Assembly (NCBI GenBank): GCA_014800895.1
Contig: JAAVFG010000040.1
Span: 36,520 to 100,519, forward strand
Source of the DNA: Bacteroidales bacterium
Lineage (GTDB): Bacteria; Bacteroidota; Bacteroidia; Bacteroidales; Muribaculaceae
DNA: 64,000 bases
Direction: 5' to 3'
In this document: positions 8,491 through 17,079 of the stretch, piece after piece
Numbering within the stretch: position 1 is the stretch's first letter
Layout of the letters: every line of letters begins with the position of its first letter
Position numbers and translations under genes: made by a program
Notes under the pieces: model-generated
Database searches by the model: none
What the model saw: the letters and a program-made list of their open reading frames with translations, nothing else
Told to the model about the DNA's origin: nothing

Positions 8491-9723
8491 TTAGTTTGTT
8501 GACTCATCAATATAGGAATCTTTGAAGCCTAAGAAATAAAGCACTCCATCTATTCCTATCGTTGAGATACTCTGACTTGCCTCCGCCTTTACTTTTGGTT
8601 TGGCATGGAAAGCGATACCGAGTCCTGCCTCCGCCAGCATGGGGAGGTCATTGGCACCATCTCCTACAGCGATAGTCTGCGCGATATCTATTCTCTCCAC
8701 CTGTGCCAAAAGACGGAGCAATTCCTTCTTTCGCGGACCATCCACGATATCTCCCACATAATTACCGGTCAGCTTTCCATCCGGTCCTATCTCAAGCTCA
8801 TTGGCATAGACATAATCGAAGCCGAACTTCTGTTTCAGATATTCTCCGAAATAGGTAAATCCTCCTGATAAAATTGCGGTCTTGAACCCTGAACGCTTCA
8901 ACACATCCATCATGCGGCCTACACCTTCCGTGATAGGGAGATTTTCGGCTATATCTTTCATGACTGAGACATCAAGACCTTTAAGCAGTCTCACCCTCTC
9001 CGTGAAACTCTGCCGGAAATCTATCTCCCCGCGCATTGCTGACTCAGTGATAGCCCTGACCTGCTCTCCTACTCCGGCACGGTCTGCCAGTTCATCTATC
9101 ACCTCCGTGCGGATCAAGGTTGAATCCATATCGAAGCAAATCAGACGGCGCGCGCGACGATACATTGTATCCTCCTGCATGGAGATATCAAAATCCAGCT
9201 CGGCGGCAAGCTGCATAAAGTCGCTCTGCATCTTGATTTTATCTTCAGGCGTACCTCTGACCGACAGCTCGATACATCCCTTTGTCAGAGGTTGTTTTCC
9301 TTCGTCAAGGGGCATACGACCTGTAAGTCGGGTAATTGTCTCGATATTCAGTCCCTGCTCGTTGATAATGCGTGCCACGGCAGATATCTGAGCCGCCTTT
9401 ATCTTGCGACCGAGAAGTGTCACTATATAACGGTTTTTACCCTGACGGCTCACCCATGCCTCATATTCCTCCTCGCTGACGATAGAGAATTGGACCTGTA
9501 CCTGAAGGTCATTTGTCTTGAAGAGAAGTTCCTTAAGGATCTCTCCGCTTCGGTTGCTGTCGGTCTTGATAAGGATACCGAGGGCAAGTGTGTGATGAAT
9601 GTCAGCCTGTCCGATATCGAGGATATCTGCTTCATATCGCGCCAAGATCTCGGTAAGGCTGGCTGTGATTCCGGTCTTGTCCGGACCGGATATATTGATG
9701 AGAATTAATTCTGTATGTGCCAT
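8491..9723 (-). CDS. serB: Phosphoserine phosphatase with two ACT domains
   Basis: Catalyses the last step of serine synthesis, hydrolysing phosphoserine. The 410-residue protein has two N-terminal ACT-like domains (LILINISGPDKTGITASL at the start, a second near residues 95-175), typical of long Bacteroidetes SerB and likely to bind amino acids. The HAD domain follows, with nucleophile motif CFDMDSTLI, motif II in LSGGFTYF and motif III/IV in AVGDGANDLPML. The gene starts one base after the Sel1 stop codon, and the patatin gene follows after 12 bases. All HAD catalytic residues appear intact. Confidence 0.95.
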   Translation of the reverse strand: MAHTELILINISGPDKTGITASLTEILARYEADILDIGQADIHHTLALGILIKTDSNRSGEILKELLFKTNDLQVQVQFSIVSEEEYEAWVSRQGKNRYIVTLLGRKIKAAQISAVARIINEQGLNIETITRLTGRMPLDEGKQPLTKGCIELSVRGTPEDKIKMQSDFMQLAAELDFDISMQEDTMYRRARRLICFDMDSTLIRTEVIDELADRAGVGEQVRAITESAMRGEIDFRQSFTERVRLLKGLDVSVMKDIAENLPITEGVGRMMDVLKRSGFKTAILSGGFTYFGEYLKQKFGFDYVYANELEIGPDGKLTGNYVGDIVDGPRKKELLRLLAQVERIDIAQTIAVGDGANDLPMLAEAGLGIAFHAKPKVKAEASQSISTIGIDGVLYFLGFKDSYIDESTN

Positions 9724-10500
9724 TTATCTCTTTTTTCCCTTTTTCTTACTATGATTAGATGGGGTGCTCTTTTTGCTTCCCTTATGTGAGGATTTGGTCG
9801 CTGACTTCTTCTCCGCTCTCTTTTTCTGAGACTCTGTTTTAGGAGCTGCCGGTCGTGGCTTGACGTTATTGACGGGCAGTTTCACCCCCTGATTCTCCAG
9901 GAGGCCTGCCTGATAAGCTGCCTCCGGATAATTCTGCTCGGCTGCCTTCTTGAAATATTTGAGGGCTTTGGGAAGATCTTTCTCTACTCCGATCCCGTCG
10001 CGCAGCATCTCCGCATATCTGTTGGCTCCCTCCGCACTGCCTCGCTCTGCGGCGCGCCAGTAATTCTCAGCTGCCACACGGTTATCGGCAAGCACACCCT
10101 GACCTTTCTCAAACTGTCGGGCAATATTCAGAAGCGACTCCTTATGACCGTTTCTTGCCGCTTTTCGAAACCAATAAGCGGATTCCTTGTAATCCTTTTT
10201 CGTTCCTATTCCATCTCTGTAAAGCGTGCCGATAATATACTGTGCCTCGATATTACCCTCCAAGGCTGATTTGCCATACCATTCCCACGCCTCTTTCAGA
10301 TCTCTCTTTACTCCTGTGCCTGTCTCAAAACATTTCGCGATAGCTAACATGGCATCCCCGTCTCCGTCGTTCGCCTTAGTAATATTCTCCGCATACGTTG
10401 TGACGCTGAGGTCATATTTGTTATTATCCGATCCGGAGGAGAAGGCGACAAAATTAAGGGTTACGACAAGCAATGCAGCAAGTATGTGTTTTTTCTTCAT
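9724..10500 (-). CDS. Exported Sel1-repeat (TPR-like) protein with a basic tail
   Basis: 258-residue protein with a signal peptide (LAALLVVTLNFVAFSSG), then four to five Sel1 repeats of about 36 residues, for example ATGTGVKRDLKEAWEWYGKSA-type and GIGTKKDYKESAYWFRKAA. Sel1 repeats form helical scaffolds for protein binding. The last 45 residues are a low-complexity Lys/Ser/Pro tail ending SKKKGKKR. It heads the operon with serB and the patatin-barrel gene, with no gap to serB. The role is unknown; an envelope scaffold is the likely guess. Confidence 0.85.
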   Translation of the reverse strand: MKKKHILAALLVVTLNFVAFSSGSDNNKYDLSVTTYAENITKANDGDGDAMLAIAKCFETGTGVKRDLKEAWEWYGKSALEGNIEAQYIIGTLYRDGIGTKKDYKESAYWFRKAARNGHKESLLNIARQFEKGQGVLADNRVAAENYWRAAERGSAEGANRYAEMLRDGIGVEKDLPKALKYFKKAAEQNYPEAAYQAGLLENQGVKLPVNNVKPRPAAPKTESQKKRAEKKSATKSSHKGSKKSTPSNHSKKKGKKR

Positions 10501-10541
10501 GTATGATTTGAATTACCTTACAATCTTTTATATAGTGAAAA

Positions 10542-10586
10542 AAAATATAGAGAGAAGATGACTCCTGATTGAGGGATCACCTTCTC
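10542..10586 (-). terminator. Intrinsic terminator after the DUF349 gene
   Basis: On the minus strand a stem of about 14 pairs (gagaaggtgatccc / ggagtcatcttctc, with wobbles) is followed within about 8 bases by a run of eight or nine T. It separates the DUF349 operon from the Sel1-serB operon. Confidence 0.75.
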
Positions 10587-10608
10587 CATATTCTGTATAG
10601 TCTATTTA

Positions 10609-12390
10609 TTATTTCTCTCCTGCATCGAGGATGGCGATTTTCTCCTGCACCTGATCAATCTCCTCTTTCAGGCGATTGATCTTGCGCTCCATCTCCTTAA
10701 GCATTGAATTGCCGGCAGAAGACTTGATATTGAAGAAGCCCATGTTATTCTCAATGGTCTTCATCTCATTCTTCTTCGCCTCTACCACGCGCATCAGACG
10801 GTCGCGCTCGCGTCCGAGGTTCTGGCCCTCCCCTTTCATAGTGGCGACGCGCTCCTGGAAATTATTCATGCGCGCACGTTTCTCCCTGCTTTCGAATGCT
10901 CCGTAGAGTTCGTCGCAGATGGCGCGGTATTCGGCATAGATTTTATCCTTATGCTTGAAAGGCACGAATCCGGCTGCCTGCCATGCTGCCTGAAGCTCCT
11001 TGACTTTACCGATCACTTCCTTGCGGTCGCCATCTTTGGGAAGTGCTTTCAGCTCCTCGATGATAGCGCGTTTCTTCTCAAGGTTGGCTGTCTCCTCTTC
11101 TCGGCGTGCCGCCTCCTGCTTCTTACGCGCCTCGAAGAAGTAATTGCATGCTGACTGAAAACGATTCCATACCTCATCGCTGTTCTTGCGGGGCACGCTA
11201 CCAATCTTCTTCCACTCCGCCTGCAGACGGACCACCTCCGCGGTAGCCTTCTTGATATCATCTGTCTTCTTGAGAGCTTCCGCTTTCTCGCAAAGTGCTA
11301 TCTTCTTTTCAAGATTGGATGCCAATTCGCCCTTTGTCTTCTGGAAATATTCAGTCTTGCTGTTGAAGAAGCGGTCGCAATCCTCGCGGAAACGTGAATA
11401 GAGTTGAACGTTTGCTTTCTTGGAAGCAAAGCCCAACTGACGCCATCTCTTCTGGATCTCAATCACCTTCTCGGTCATTGAATTCCACTCGGCAAAAGTC
11501 TTGAGAGATGAAAGATCGATTGCCTCCACCTCCTCGCAAAGTTTTGTCTTTGCCTCCTCATTTGCCTGCTCGGCTGCCTTGCGCTTTTCGAAATAGTCCT
11601 GATGACGGCGATTGACCACTGCCGATGCCTCCTTGAATTCCTCCCAAAGAGATGCACGGAGATCTTTCGCTACCGGTCCTATATTGCGCCAGCTATCATG
11701 GATATTCTGTAGCAGACGGAAAGCGGCGATGGGATCCTCATGCTCGGCAAGTTTCTTCGCATCCTCAAGAAGCTGACGCTTTAACTCCAGATTCTTCTTG
11801 AAATCAAGATCGCGGAGCTCCTTATTCATCTTCAGGTTATCATAGAATAACTCGGTCACGCCCTGGAATTTTTTCCATATCTCGGCTTCCGCCGCGGCGG
11901 GAATCTCCTTGATAGCCTTGAAGTCTTGCTGTAATTGCTGGAATTCAGGGAAGTTGACATTCACCTTATCGATATCGTCTGTGATGGCGGAGAGGCGTGC
12001 GAGAATCTCATTCTTCTTTGCAAGGTTCTCCTCGCGCATCTTCTCGTCGGCAAGAAGATATGCCGCTCTCTTTTCCTTGAATTCAGTATATAATGTCTTG
12101 AACTCATTCTCTTTCTCATCTACTGCGGAGGAGAAAGCTGCCGGATCGTTTCCTTCATCTATGAAGGCATTGAGTTGGTCAAGGTTCTCCTTAGTCTTGA
12201 TGCTGAAGAAAGCTTGCTTAAGTGCTGTCACCTCTTTATGGGCTTCCATACGGTTGTCCGCAAGAATTGCTTTCAATTCCGCAATCAGTCCATCTTTATC
12301 AAGGGCGTGGATATTCTTCTGCTCCATGCTTTCTTCCTTTTCAACGCCTGCTGATTCTACAACGGGCGCAATCTTGTCGAGTTCGTTCAT
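10609..12390 (-). CDS. DUF349 repeat coiled-coil protein
   Basis: 593-residue, highly charged, almost wholly helical cytoplasmic protein made of several DUF349 repeats. Typical cores are LWEEFKEASAVVNRRHQDYF, LYSRFREDCDRFFNSKTEYF, VWNRFQSACNYFFEARKKQ and IYAEYRAICDELYGAFESR, spaced about 70 residues apart. The C-terminal 80 residues are a coiled coil. DUF349 proteins are widespread in Bacteroidetes and Actinobacteria with no settled function. It follows the cyclophilin gene by 22 bases on the same strand and ends at a clear terminator. Confidence 0.9.
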   Translation of the reverse strand: MNELDKIAPVVESAGVEKEESMEQKNIHALDKDGLIAELKAILADNRMEAHKEVTALKQAFFSIKTKENLDQLNAFIDEGNDPAAFSSAVDEKENEFKTLYTEFKEKRAAYLLADEKMREENLAKKNEILARLSAITDDIDKVNVNFPEFQQLQQDFKAIKEIPAAAEAEIWKKFQGVTELFYDNLKMNKELRDLDFKKNLELKRQLLEDAKKLAEHEDPIAAFRLLQNIHDSWRNIGPVAKDLRASLWEEFKEASAVVNRRHQDYFEKRKAAEQANEEAKTKLCEEVEAIDLSSLKTFAEWNSMTEKVIEIQKRWRQLGFASKKANVQLYSRFREDCDRFFNSKTEYFQKTKGELASNLEKKIALCEKAEALKKTDDIKKATAEVVRLQAEWKKIGSVPRKNSDEVWNRFQSACNYFFEARKKQEAARREEETANLEKKRAIIEELKALPKDGDRKEVIGKVKELQAAWQAAGFVPFKHKDKIYAEYRAICDELYGAFESREKRARMNNFQERVATMKGEGQNLGRERDRLMRVVEAKKNEMKTIENNMGFFNIKSSAGNSMLKEMERKINRLKEEIDQVQEKIAILDAGEK

Positions 12391-12412
12391 ATCGGGGTTC
12401 TTTTCAATGTTC

Positions 12413-13069
12413 TTATTTTTCTACTGTAGCTGAGATGATCTTGACATCCTCGAGGGGACGGTCGTCACGTCCTGTGGCTACATTCTGGATCTTCTCTACC
12501 GTGTCCATGCCTTCTAGCACTTCGCCGAATACCGTGTATTGTCCGTCAAGATGCGGCGTGCCGCCTACTGTTGTATAGGCTTTGGCTATCTCCTCGGGGA
12601 ATCCTGCCGGTATCTGTGAGGCATCATACTTATTGCCGGTCACTATATAGAATTGTGAGCCTGAGCTTCTGCGCTCGGGATTCACATAGTCGCTTGTGCG
12701 GGCTGCCGCCAATGCTCCATATTTATGGAAATGCTTGGGATATTTTATCTCTGCCTCGATGGTATAGCCGGGATTGCCTGATCCGAGACGTGCATCAGCT
12801 GGAGCATTCTTTGACTCCGGGTCGCCGGTCTGCACCATAAAATCTTTTATGACACGATGAAACAGGACTCCGTCATAGAATCCATCATTCACAAGCTTGA
12901 GGAAATTATCACGATGAGCGGGAGTGTCATCGTAGAGCTTCACTTTGATATCGCCTAATGTGGTATGGATATCCACCACCGGGCCGGCGGGTATTGTATC
13001 TTCTGCCATGGCTTTATGTAAATAAAGCGCCGATAGGAAAATCAGCGCCAAGGTTAATATTCTTTTCAT
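12413..13069 (-). CDS. Exported cyclophilin-type peptidyl-prolyl isomerase
   Basis: 218-residue PPIase with an N-terminal signal (RILTLALIFLSALYLHKAMA), so probably periplasmic. It assists folding of exported proteins by cis-trans proline isomerisation. The cyclophilin core shows FLKLVNDGFYDGVLFHRVIKDFMVQTGDP with the catalytic Arg, then SSGSQFYIVTG and YTVFGEVLEGMDTVEKI. It contains the insertion common in Bacteroidetes cyclophilins between the QTGDP and GSQF motifs. It sits between the small hypothetical gene upstream and DUF349 downstream with gaps of about 24 and 22 bases, so probably one operon. Confidence 0.93.
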   Translation of the reverse strand: MKRILTLALIFLSALYLHKAMAEDTIPAGPVVDIHTTLGDIKVKLYDDTPAHRDNFLKLVNDGFYDGVLFHRVIKDFMVQTGDPESKNAPADARLGSGNPGYTIEAEIKYPKHFHKYGALAAARTSDYVNPERRSSGSQFYIVTGNKYDASQIPAGFPEEIAKAYTTVGGTPHLDGQYTVFGEVLEGMDTVEKIQNVATGRDDRPLEDVKIISATVEK

Positions 13070-13093
13070 CTCTCTTTGCTAATCTCCGGGAAA

Positions 13094-13456
13094 TTACATT
13101 GCCTCGCCCTCAGTATAAATTCTTTTGTAAATCCTCCTGAAATTGTCATCTTTCTGACGCAATTCGTCGATATGATCCTTATAGTCCACTCCCCAGATTG
13201 CCTCTAAGAGCGATCCGATATACCGGCGATCGCGGTCTCTCTCAATGGCTCCCTCTATAAGGGGGGTAAGCCATTTGTCAAACTTCTCGCGATCCACTGC
13301 CGAAAGATAACGTGCGGTACTGGCAAGAAACTGACCCGAGGTGTCTGCCAATCGCAACTTGCATATCAGCTCTCCCATCTCAGGCTCGCAGGTGTCGACA
13401 TTGTCTACTATGTATTCATATATCGACATTCCCTCTTGTTCTTTCTCATTTTCCAT
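13094..13456 (-). CDS. Conserved hypothetical protein, about 120 aa
   Basis: I do not recognise a named family, though the sequence looks like a protein conserved among Bacteroidales. It is soluble, acidic and helical, with no signal or membrane segment. Recognisable stretches are SIYEYIVDNVDTCEPEMGEL and RRYIGSLLEAIWGVDY. The ORF track starts at a GTG (13465). The ATG at 13456 (MENEKEQ) is preferred because the -7 box ends at 13486 and this gives a normal leader. It lies first in the group with the cyclophilin and DUF349 genes and is divergent from the cytidylate-kinase-like gene. Confidence 0.75.
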   Translation of the reverse strand: MENEKEQEGMSIYEYIVDNVDTCEPEMGELICKLRLADTSGQFLASTARYLSAVDREKFDKWLTPLIEGAIERDRDRRYIGSLLEAIWGVDYKDHIDELRQKDDNFRRIYKRIYTEGEAM

Positions 13457-13485
13457 TATATGCACTCAATTTTGCAGTTAGGTCA

Positions 13486-13493
13486 CAAATTTA
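13486..13493 (-). promoter_or_regulatory. -7 box for the hypothetical/cyclophilin/DUF349 group
   Basis: TAAATTTG on the minus strand matches TAnnTTTG, 30 bases before the chosen ATG. No clear -33 element is seen. Confidence 0.45.
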
Positions 13494-13506
13494 CGAAAAT
13501 ATTTTC

Positions 13507-13514
13507 TAAATTTG
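13507..13514 (+). promoter_or_regulatory. -7 box for the cytidylate-kinase-like gene
   Basis: TAAATTTG on the plus strand, 60 bases before the ATG and 13 bases from the matching box on the other strand. The two form a back-to-back divergent promoter pair. The -33 element is not clear. Confidence 0.45.
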
Positions 13515-13574
13515 TGGATGTGGAGGTGAGTTTTTCATCTTTACCCCTTTTTTATCTTCATTTTTTGAATTTTT

Positions 13575-14210
13575 ATGGACAATTTCATTATAGTTATCGG
13601 TCGTCAATTCGGTTGTGGCGGTCGTGAAATCGGGAAACGCATTGCCGATGAGCTTGGCATCCCCTATTACGATAAGACTCTCCTTTCTGCCGCTGCAGAG
13701 GAGTTTGGTATGGATACTGAAGTCTTTAAGGCTGTCGATGAGAAGAGACCCTCCTTCCTCCGTAATTTCCTGGGATTGAATTGCGGCACTTCAAGCCAGC
13801 CCTGCACTCCGGGGGCGTTCGCCCATTTCTCTGCCGGCTCGCTATCTCCCGAAGGGCTCTACAATGCGCAGTCTAAGGTGATACAGTCTATCTGCGAGCG
13901 GGGTAGCTGTGTGATAGTGGGACGCACTGCCGATTATATCATGCGAGATCATCCCGGTCTCATCTCTATTTTCGTGCATGCCCCTATCGAGCATAGAGTG
14001 AAAAAGATTATCGAGCGCGGGGATGCAGCCGACGAGATTGGTGCCCTCCCGATGGCTCGTAAAAATGATAAGGCGAGGGAAAGCTATTACAATTATTTCA
14101 CATCCGGAGGGTGGGGAAAGGCTCGCAACTATCACCTCTGCTTTGATTCGTCGCGCTTCAATCCGGAATCTATAGTTGCATTACTTAAAGCTTATATTAA
14201 CACTCATTAA
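13575..14210 (+). CDS. Cytidylate kinase-like family protein
   Basis: 211-residue P-loop kinase-like protein of the cytidylate-kinase-2 group (Pfam Cytidylate_kin2). The N-terminus reads FIIVIGRQFGCGGREIGKRI, a variant Walker A, followed by LGIPYYDKTLL. A second conserved block is SCVIVGRTADYIM, and the lid-like region carries KNDKARESYYNYFTS. These proteins are distinct from the essential CMP kinase Cmk, and their substrate is not well established. It starts at an ATG preceded by an AT-rich leader, and the DUF308 gene follows after 111 bases. Confidence 0.88.
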   Translation: MDNFIIVIGRQFGCGGREIGKRIADELGIPYYDKTLLSAAAEEFGMDTEVFKAVDEKRPSFLRNFLGLNCGTSSQPCTPGAFAHFSAGSLSPEGLYNAQSKVIQSICERGSCVIVGRTADYIMRDHPGLISIFVHAPIEHRVKKIIERGDAADEIGALPMARKNDKARESYYNYFTSGGWGKARNYHLCFDSSRFNPESIVALLKAYINTH

Positions 14211-14223
14211 ACTTTTTCTTCTC

Positions 14224-14324
14224 CATAACCTTATAATAATAGTAAGGGTAGTAATGAAGGAATTTACGAGACAGTAAATTCAGCCTTCCTGCTATTACAA
14301 AATTATGAAATAATAAAGGTTATG
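14224..14324 (+). promoter_or_regulatory. Structured leader enclosing the DUF308 start codon
   Basis: A 9-base inverted repeat (cataacctt at 14224-14232, aaggttatg at 14316-14324) encloses an inner imperfect hairpin with stem gaaggaattta / taaattcagccttc. The right outer arm includes the ATG of the DUF308 gene. It may be a terminator remnant for the upstream gene or a translation-control structure. Confidence 0.4.
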
Positions 14325-15128
14325 AAGAAGACAATATTTTTCCTGTGTTACGTATTGGGGCTACTGATCGGGGCGATGCTCCTTATCTTTAATTATCAGG
14401 CGATGGATAAGGATCCGGCGGTGCTTCGCTATGTAATGATGGCTGCCGGCATAATATTCATTATCCCCGGTGTGATCCAGCTTATATCCTCAATCGTGCC
14501 TAAGAAGGATGTCAACGGTAATATAATGCCGCGCAAATGGTATGCCACTGTTGTCGGTGTATTATCGCTGATCTGGGGTATATACATCCTCCTATTCCCA
14601 TTAGGATATGCCAACACCTTGAGCATCACTCTTGGTGTATCAGTAGCATTGGCAGGTCTGGCTCAGGCAATCTGGATTATACGCACGTCCGAATCAACTT
14701 TCAAGCGTTTTATAATCCCGGTCGTGACAATAGCTGTCGGTATACTGGTATGTATATTATTCTCTAATGTCGATTCCTATAAGGATATGCAGCTTTCAGC
14801 TATCGTCTCCGGCATCATGATTGCCATATGGGCTGTTAACGGCTTCTATTCTCTCCGTCCTAAAGAGGTTGTGGCAGCTGAGAAGAAAGCCGGCATAGAG
14901 GCGAAGAAAGCTGAGAAAGAGCAGCGTAAGACTGCCGAGAAGGAAGCTAAGGCGGAGGCTAAAGCCGAAGCGGAGGCAGAAAAGCAGGCTGAAGCACATG
15001 AGGAAACGAAAGCGGAGAATGAGTCTGAATCCGCTGCCGGCTCTCAAGACAAGGATAAGAACGTTCACGAAGACAATACGGCGGAAGAGGATTCCTCCTC
15101 CGAAATTGCAAAAACGGAAGAAAAGTAG
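14322..15128 (+). CDS. DUF308 (HdeD-like) membrane protein with a charged tail
   Basis: 268-residue inner-membrane protein with about six transmembrane segments in the first 180 residues (for example FFLCYVLGLLIGAMLLIF and FIIPVVTIAVGILVCILF), paired as in DUF308/HdeD-family proteins. The last 85 residues are a cytoplasmic Lys/Glu/Ala coiled region (KAEKEQRKTAEKEAKAEA) ending in an acidic stretch. HdeD is tied to acid resistance in enterobacteria; no function is known for Bacteroidetes relatives. Its stop codon lies 10 bases before RNase P RNA, and its final codons contain the rnpB -33 element. Confidence 0.85.
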   Translation: MKKTIFFLCYVLGLLIGAMLLIFNYQAMDKDPAVLRYVMMAAGIIFIIPGVIQLISSIVPKKDVNGNIMPRKWYATVVGVLSLIWGIYILLFPLGYANTLSITLGVSVALAGLAQAIWIIRTSESTFKRFIIPVVTIAVGILVCILFSNVDSYKDMQLSAIVSGIMIAIWAVNGFYSLRPKEVVAAEKKAGIEAKKAEKEQRKTAEKEAKAEAKAEAEAEKQAEAHEETKAENESESAAGSQDKDKNVHEDNTAEEDSSSEIAKTEEK

Positions 15129-15136
15129 TAATTTTG
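15106..15136 (+). promoter_or_regulatory. Promoter of rnpB, inside the end of the DUF308 gene
   Basis: TTG (15106-15108), 20-base spacer, TAATTTTG (15129-15136): a full Bacteroidetes-type promoter. Its start site should fall at about 15141, matching the 5' end of RNase P RNA. Confidence 0.75.
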
Positions 15137-15138
15137 TA

Positions 15139-15512
15139 ATGCAGAATTGAGGTCTGTCGCTGCATCCTCCCTTTTGACGGTGAGGATGGAGAGGAAAGTC
15201 CGGGCAACAAAGAGCACCGCACATCCTAACGGGAAGCCGGCGGCGACGTCGGGGCAAGTGTGACAGAAAATGACCGCCCTCTTTCGTGGAGGGTAAGGGT
15301 GAAAAGGTGGTGTAAGAGACCACCGGCTCCGTTGGCGACAACGGAGGCCGCACATCCTGCGGGTTGCAAGGCCAAATATACCGGCAATCAAGGGCTGCTC
15401 GTCCATTGCCGGGGGGTAGGCTGCTCCAGCTGCCGGGAGATCGGCAGTGTAGATAAATGACAGACACCCTCCTCCGGGAGGGCACATAACCCGGCTTATA
15501 TCTATTCTGCAT
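15139..15512 (+). ncRNA. rnpB: RNase P RNA (bacterial class A)
   Basis: Catalytic RNA that trims the 5' ends of tRNA precursors. The conserved GAGGAAAGTCCGGGC (CR-I, P4 5' strand) lies near the 5' end. The 3' part holds AGATAAATGACAGACACC and ACATAACCCGGCTTAT, the P4 3' strand and its surroundings. The ends pair as P1 (atgcagaat with attctgcat), which sets the limits to within a few bases. Length is about 374 nt. It has its own promoter and a terminator downstream. The ORFs the track shows across it on both strands are spurious. Confidence 0.96.
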
Positions 15513-15518
15513 CTATTT

Positions 15519-15563
15519 TAACGGATTCGGCTACTGCTTTTCAGCATTCCGGATCCGTTTTTT
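15519..15563 (+). terminator. Intrinsic terminator after rnpB
   Basis: Stem acggattcgg / ccggatccgt (one wobble pair), 18-base loop, then six T. Confidence 0.88.
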
Positions 15564-15621
15564 AATACATGAAAGTAGCTCCTGATAATTAATGACTCCT
15601 TATATCTTTATTTAACTATTT

Positions 15622-17049
15622 ATGGAAGATTCTGCTAAAAAAGATACAAATAAGTCTAATCCCGACGCAAAGAATAACAAAGCGGTCGGTTTTATCACAC
15701 GATGGTATAATAAAATATATGCTTTCGTGATATATTGTCTTTCTGGAGTCTGGAAGGATCCGCGTCAGACTTTCAAGGTGCGCCTTATAAAGACCATGAA
15801 TCTCTCCATAAATTCATTCATGGACCGCGGGCTACAGATAAGGTCAATGGCGCTGACTTATTACACTGTTCTCTCACTTGTCCCCGCGCTCGCCCTTCTT
15901 GTAGCCATCGCCCGTGGCTTTGGAATGAGCGACAGTATGCAGAATGAGCTCTATACTCTCTTCCCTTCCCAGCATAAAGTAATTGCCACCGCCATGCAGT
16001 TTGTGGACTCCTATCTTAACGAGGCTTCGCAAGGTGTATTTGTGGGTGTCGGTATCGTGGTCTTGCTCTGGACCATAATCTCCCTCCTTTCTTACATAGA
16101 GGATGCCTTTAATTCAATATGGGATGTGAAGTCAGGAAGAAGTCTTTATCAGAAACTGACGGATTATATCGCTATCTGTCTCATTGTTCCTATCCTGATT
16201 CTATGTTCCTCCGGAGTATCGATTTTCATGACCTCCACTATCAGGGATAACTTCAACTTCCCCTTCCTCACTTTCGGAGTGAATATAGCCTTGGAGATAG
16301 CCCCTCTTATCCTGGCATGGATGGCTTTTACATTCTCATATTATTTTATACCGACCACAAAAGTATCTTTTAAATATGCAATGATTGCCGGAGCTATAGG
16401 GGCTATTGTATTTCACGTGCTGCAATGGCTTTTCGTTTCGGGACAGATATATGTATCGAAATATAATGCGATTTATGGATCGTTTGCCTTCCTCCCCCTC
16501 CTCCTGGTCTGGCTTCAGCTCTCCTGGATGATACTTCTTTCAGGGTGTGTGCTGACATATTCTCTTCAGAATGTATTTTCTTTCAACTTCCTTGGAGATG
16601 ACAGCGAGATATCTAATCGCAGTTGGCGTTATCTCACGATTATCACTATGGGGGTGGTGGTAAAGAGATTCGTAAAGGCGGAGACTCCTCTCTCCACTAC
16701 TGAGATTGCTTCAAGGTATAATCTTCCGGTCAGAATGGTTAATAGGATTGTCGGGCGCCTGATGAAAGCCAAGATGGTGTATGAGGTGAAACTGGATGAC
16801 AGCCGCACCGGACTCTCTCCCGCTCTGGAGATATCAAATCTCTCGTTAGGTGATTTCCTCGACAAAATGGATAGCTGCGGAGAAACTGATATTATCCCTG
16901 ACTTCAAGGAGATATACAAGGAGCTTCTTGCCGATATCGCTCCCCCCTCTTCCGACCTTTTCGCTCCATTCGATAAGATTCTTATGAAGGATCTTCCGCT
17001 CCCCGCTCCCGCAAAGATTCGCACTATCCTCGCTACTGTGGAGCATTAA
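15622..17049 (+). CDS. YihY/UPF0761 family inner-membrane protein
   Basis: 475-residue membrane protein with about six transmembrane helices between residues 70 and 330. The YihY signature includes RSMALTYYTVLSLVPALALL and FVGVGIVVLLWTIISLLSYI. The family was once misannotated as ribonuclease BN, but its true function is unknown. Residues 335-475 form a soluble domain that looks like a winged helix (ETPLSTTEIASRYNLPVRMV), an extension common in Bacteroidetes members. The N-terminal 35 residues are hydrophilic. A TATCTTTA box about 12 bases before the ATG is a weak promoter candidate. Confidence 0.88.
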   Translation: MEDSAKKDTNKSNPDAKNNKAVGFITRWYNKIYAFVIYCLSGVWKDPRQTFKVRLIKTMNLSINSFMDRGLQIRSMALTYYTVLSLVPALALLVAIARGFGMSDSMQNELYTLFPSQHKVIATAMQFVDSYLNEASQGVFVGVGIVVLLWTIISLLSYIEDAFNSIWDVKSGRSLYQKLTDYIAICLIVPILILCSSGVSIFMTSTIRDNFNFPFLTFGVNIALEIAPLILAWMAFTFSYYFIPTTKVSFKYAMIAGAIGAIVFHVLQWLFVSGQIYVSKYNAIYGSFAFLPLLLVWLQLSWMILLSGCVLTYSLQNVFSFNFLGDDSEISNRSWRYLTIITMGVVVKRFVKAETPLSTTEIASRYNLPVRMVNRIVGRLMKAKMVYEVKLDDSRTGLSPALEISNLSLGDFLDKMDSCGETDIIPDFKEIYKELLADIAPPSSDLFAPFDKILMKDLPLPAPAKIRTILATVEH

Positions 17050-17079
17050 CTCACTCTTTTTTTCGAGCTTTTGACCAGA

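Noticed and set aside
14796-15512. Minus-strand ORF of 238 aa across rnpB, and smaller ORFs on both strands there
   Set aside because: They overlap RNase P RNA and the DUF308 gene, have low-complexity Pro/Arg composition and no family features.
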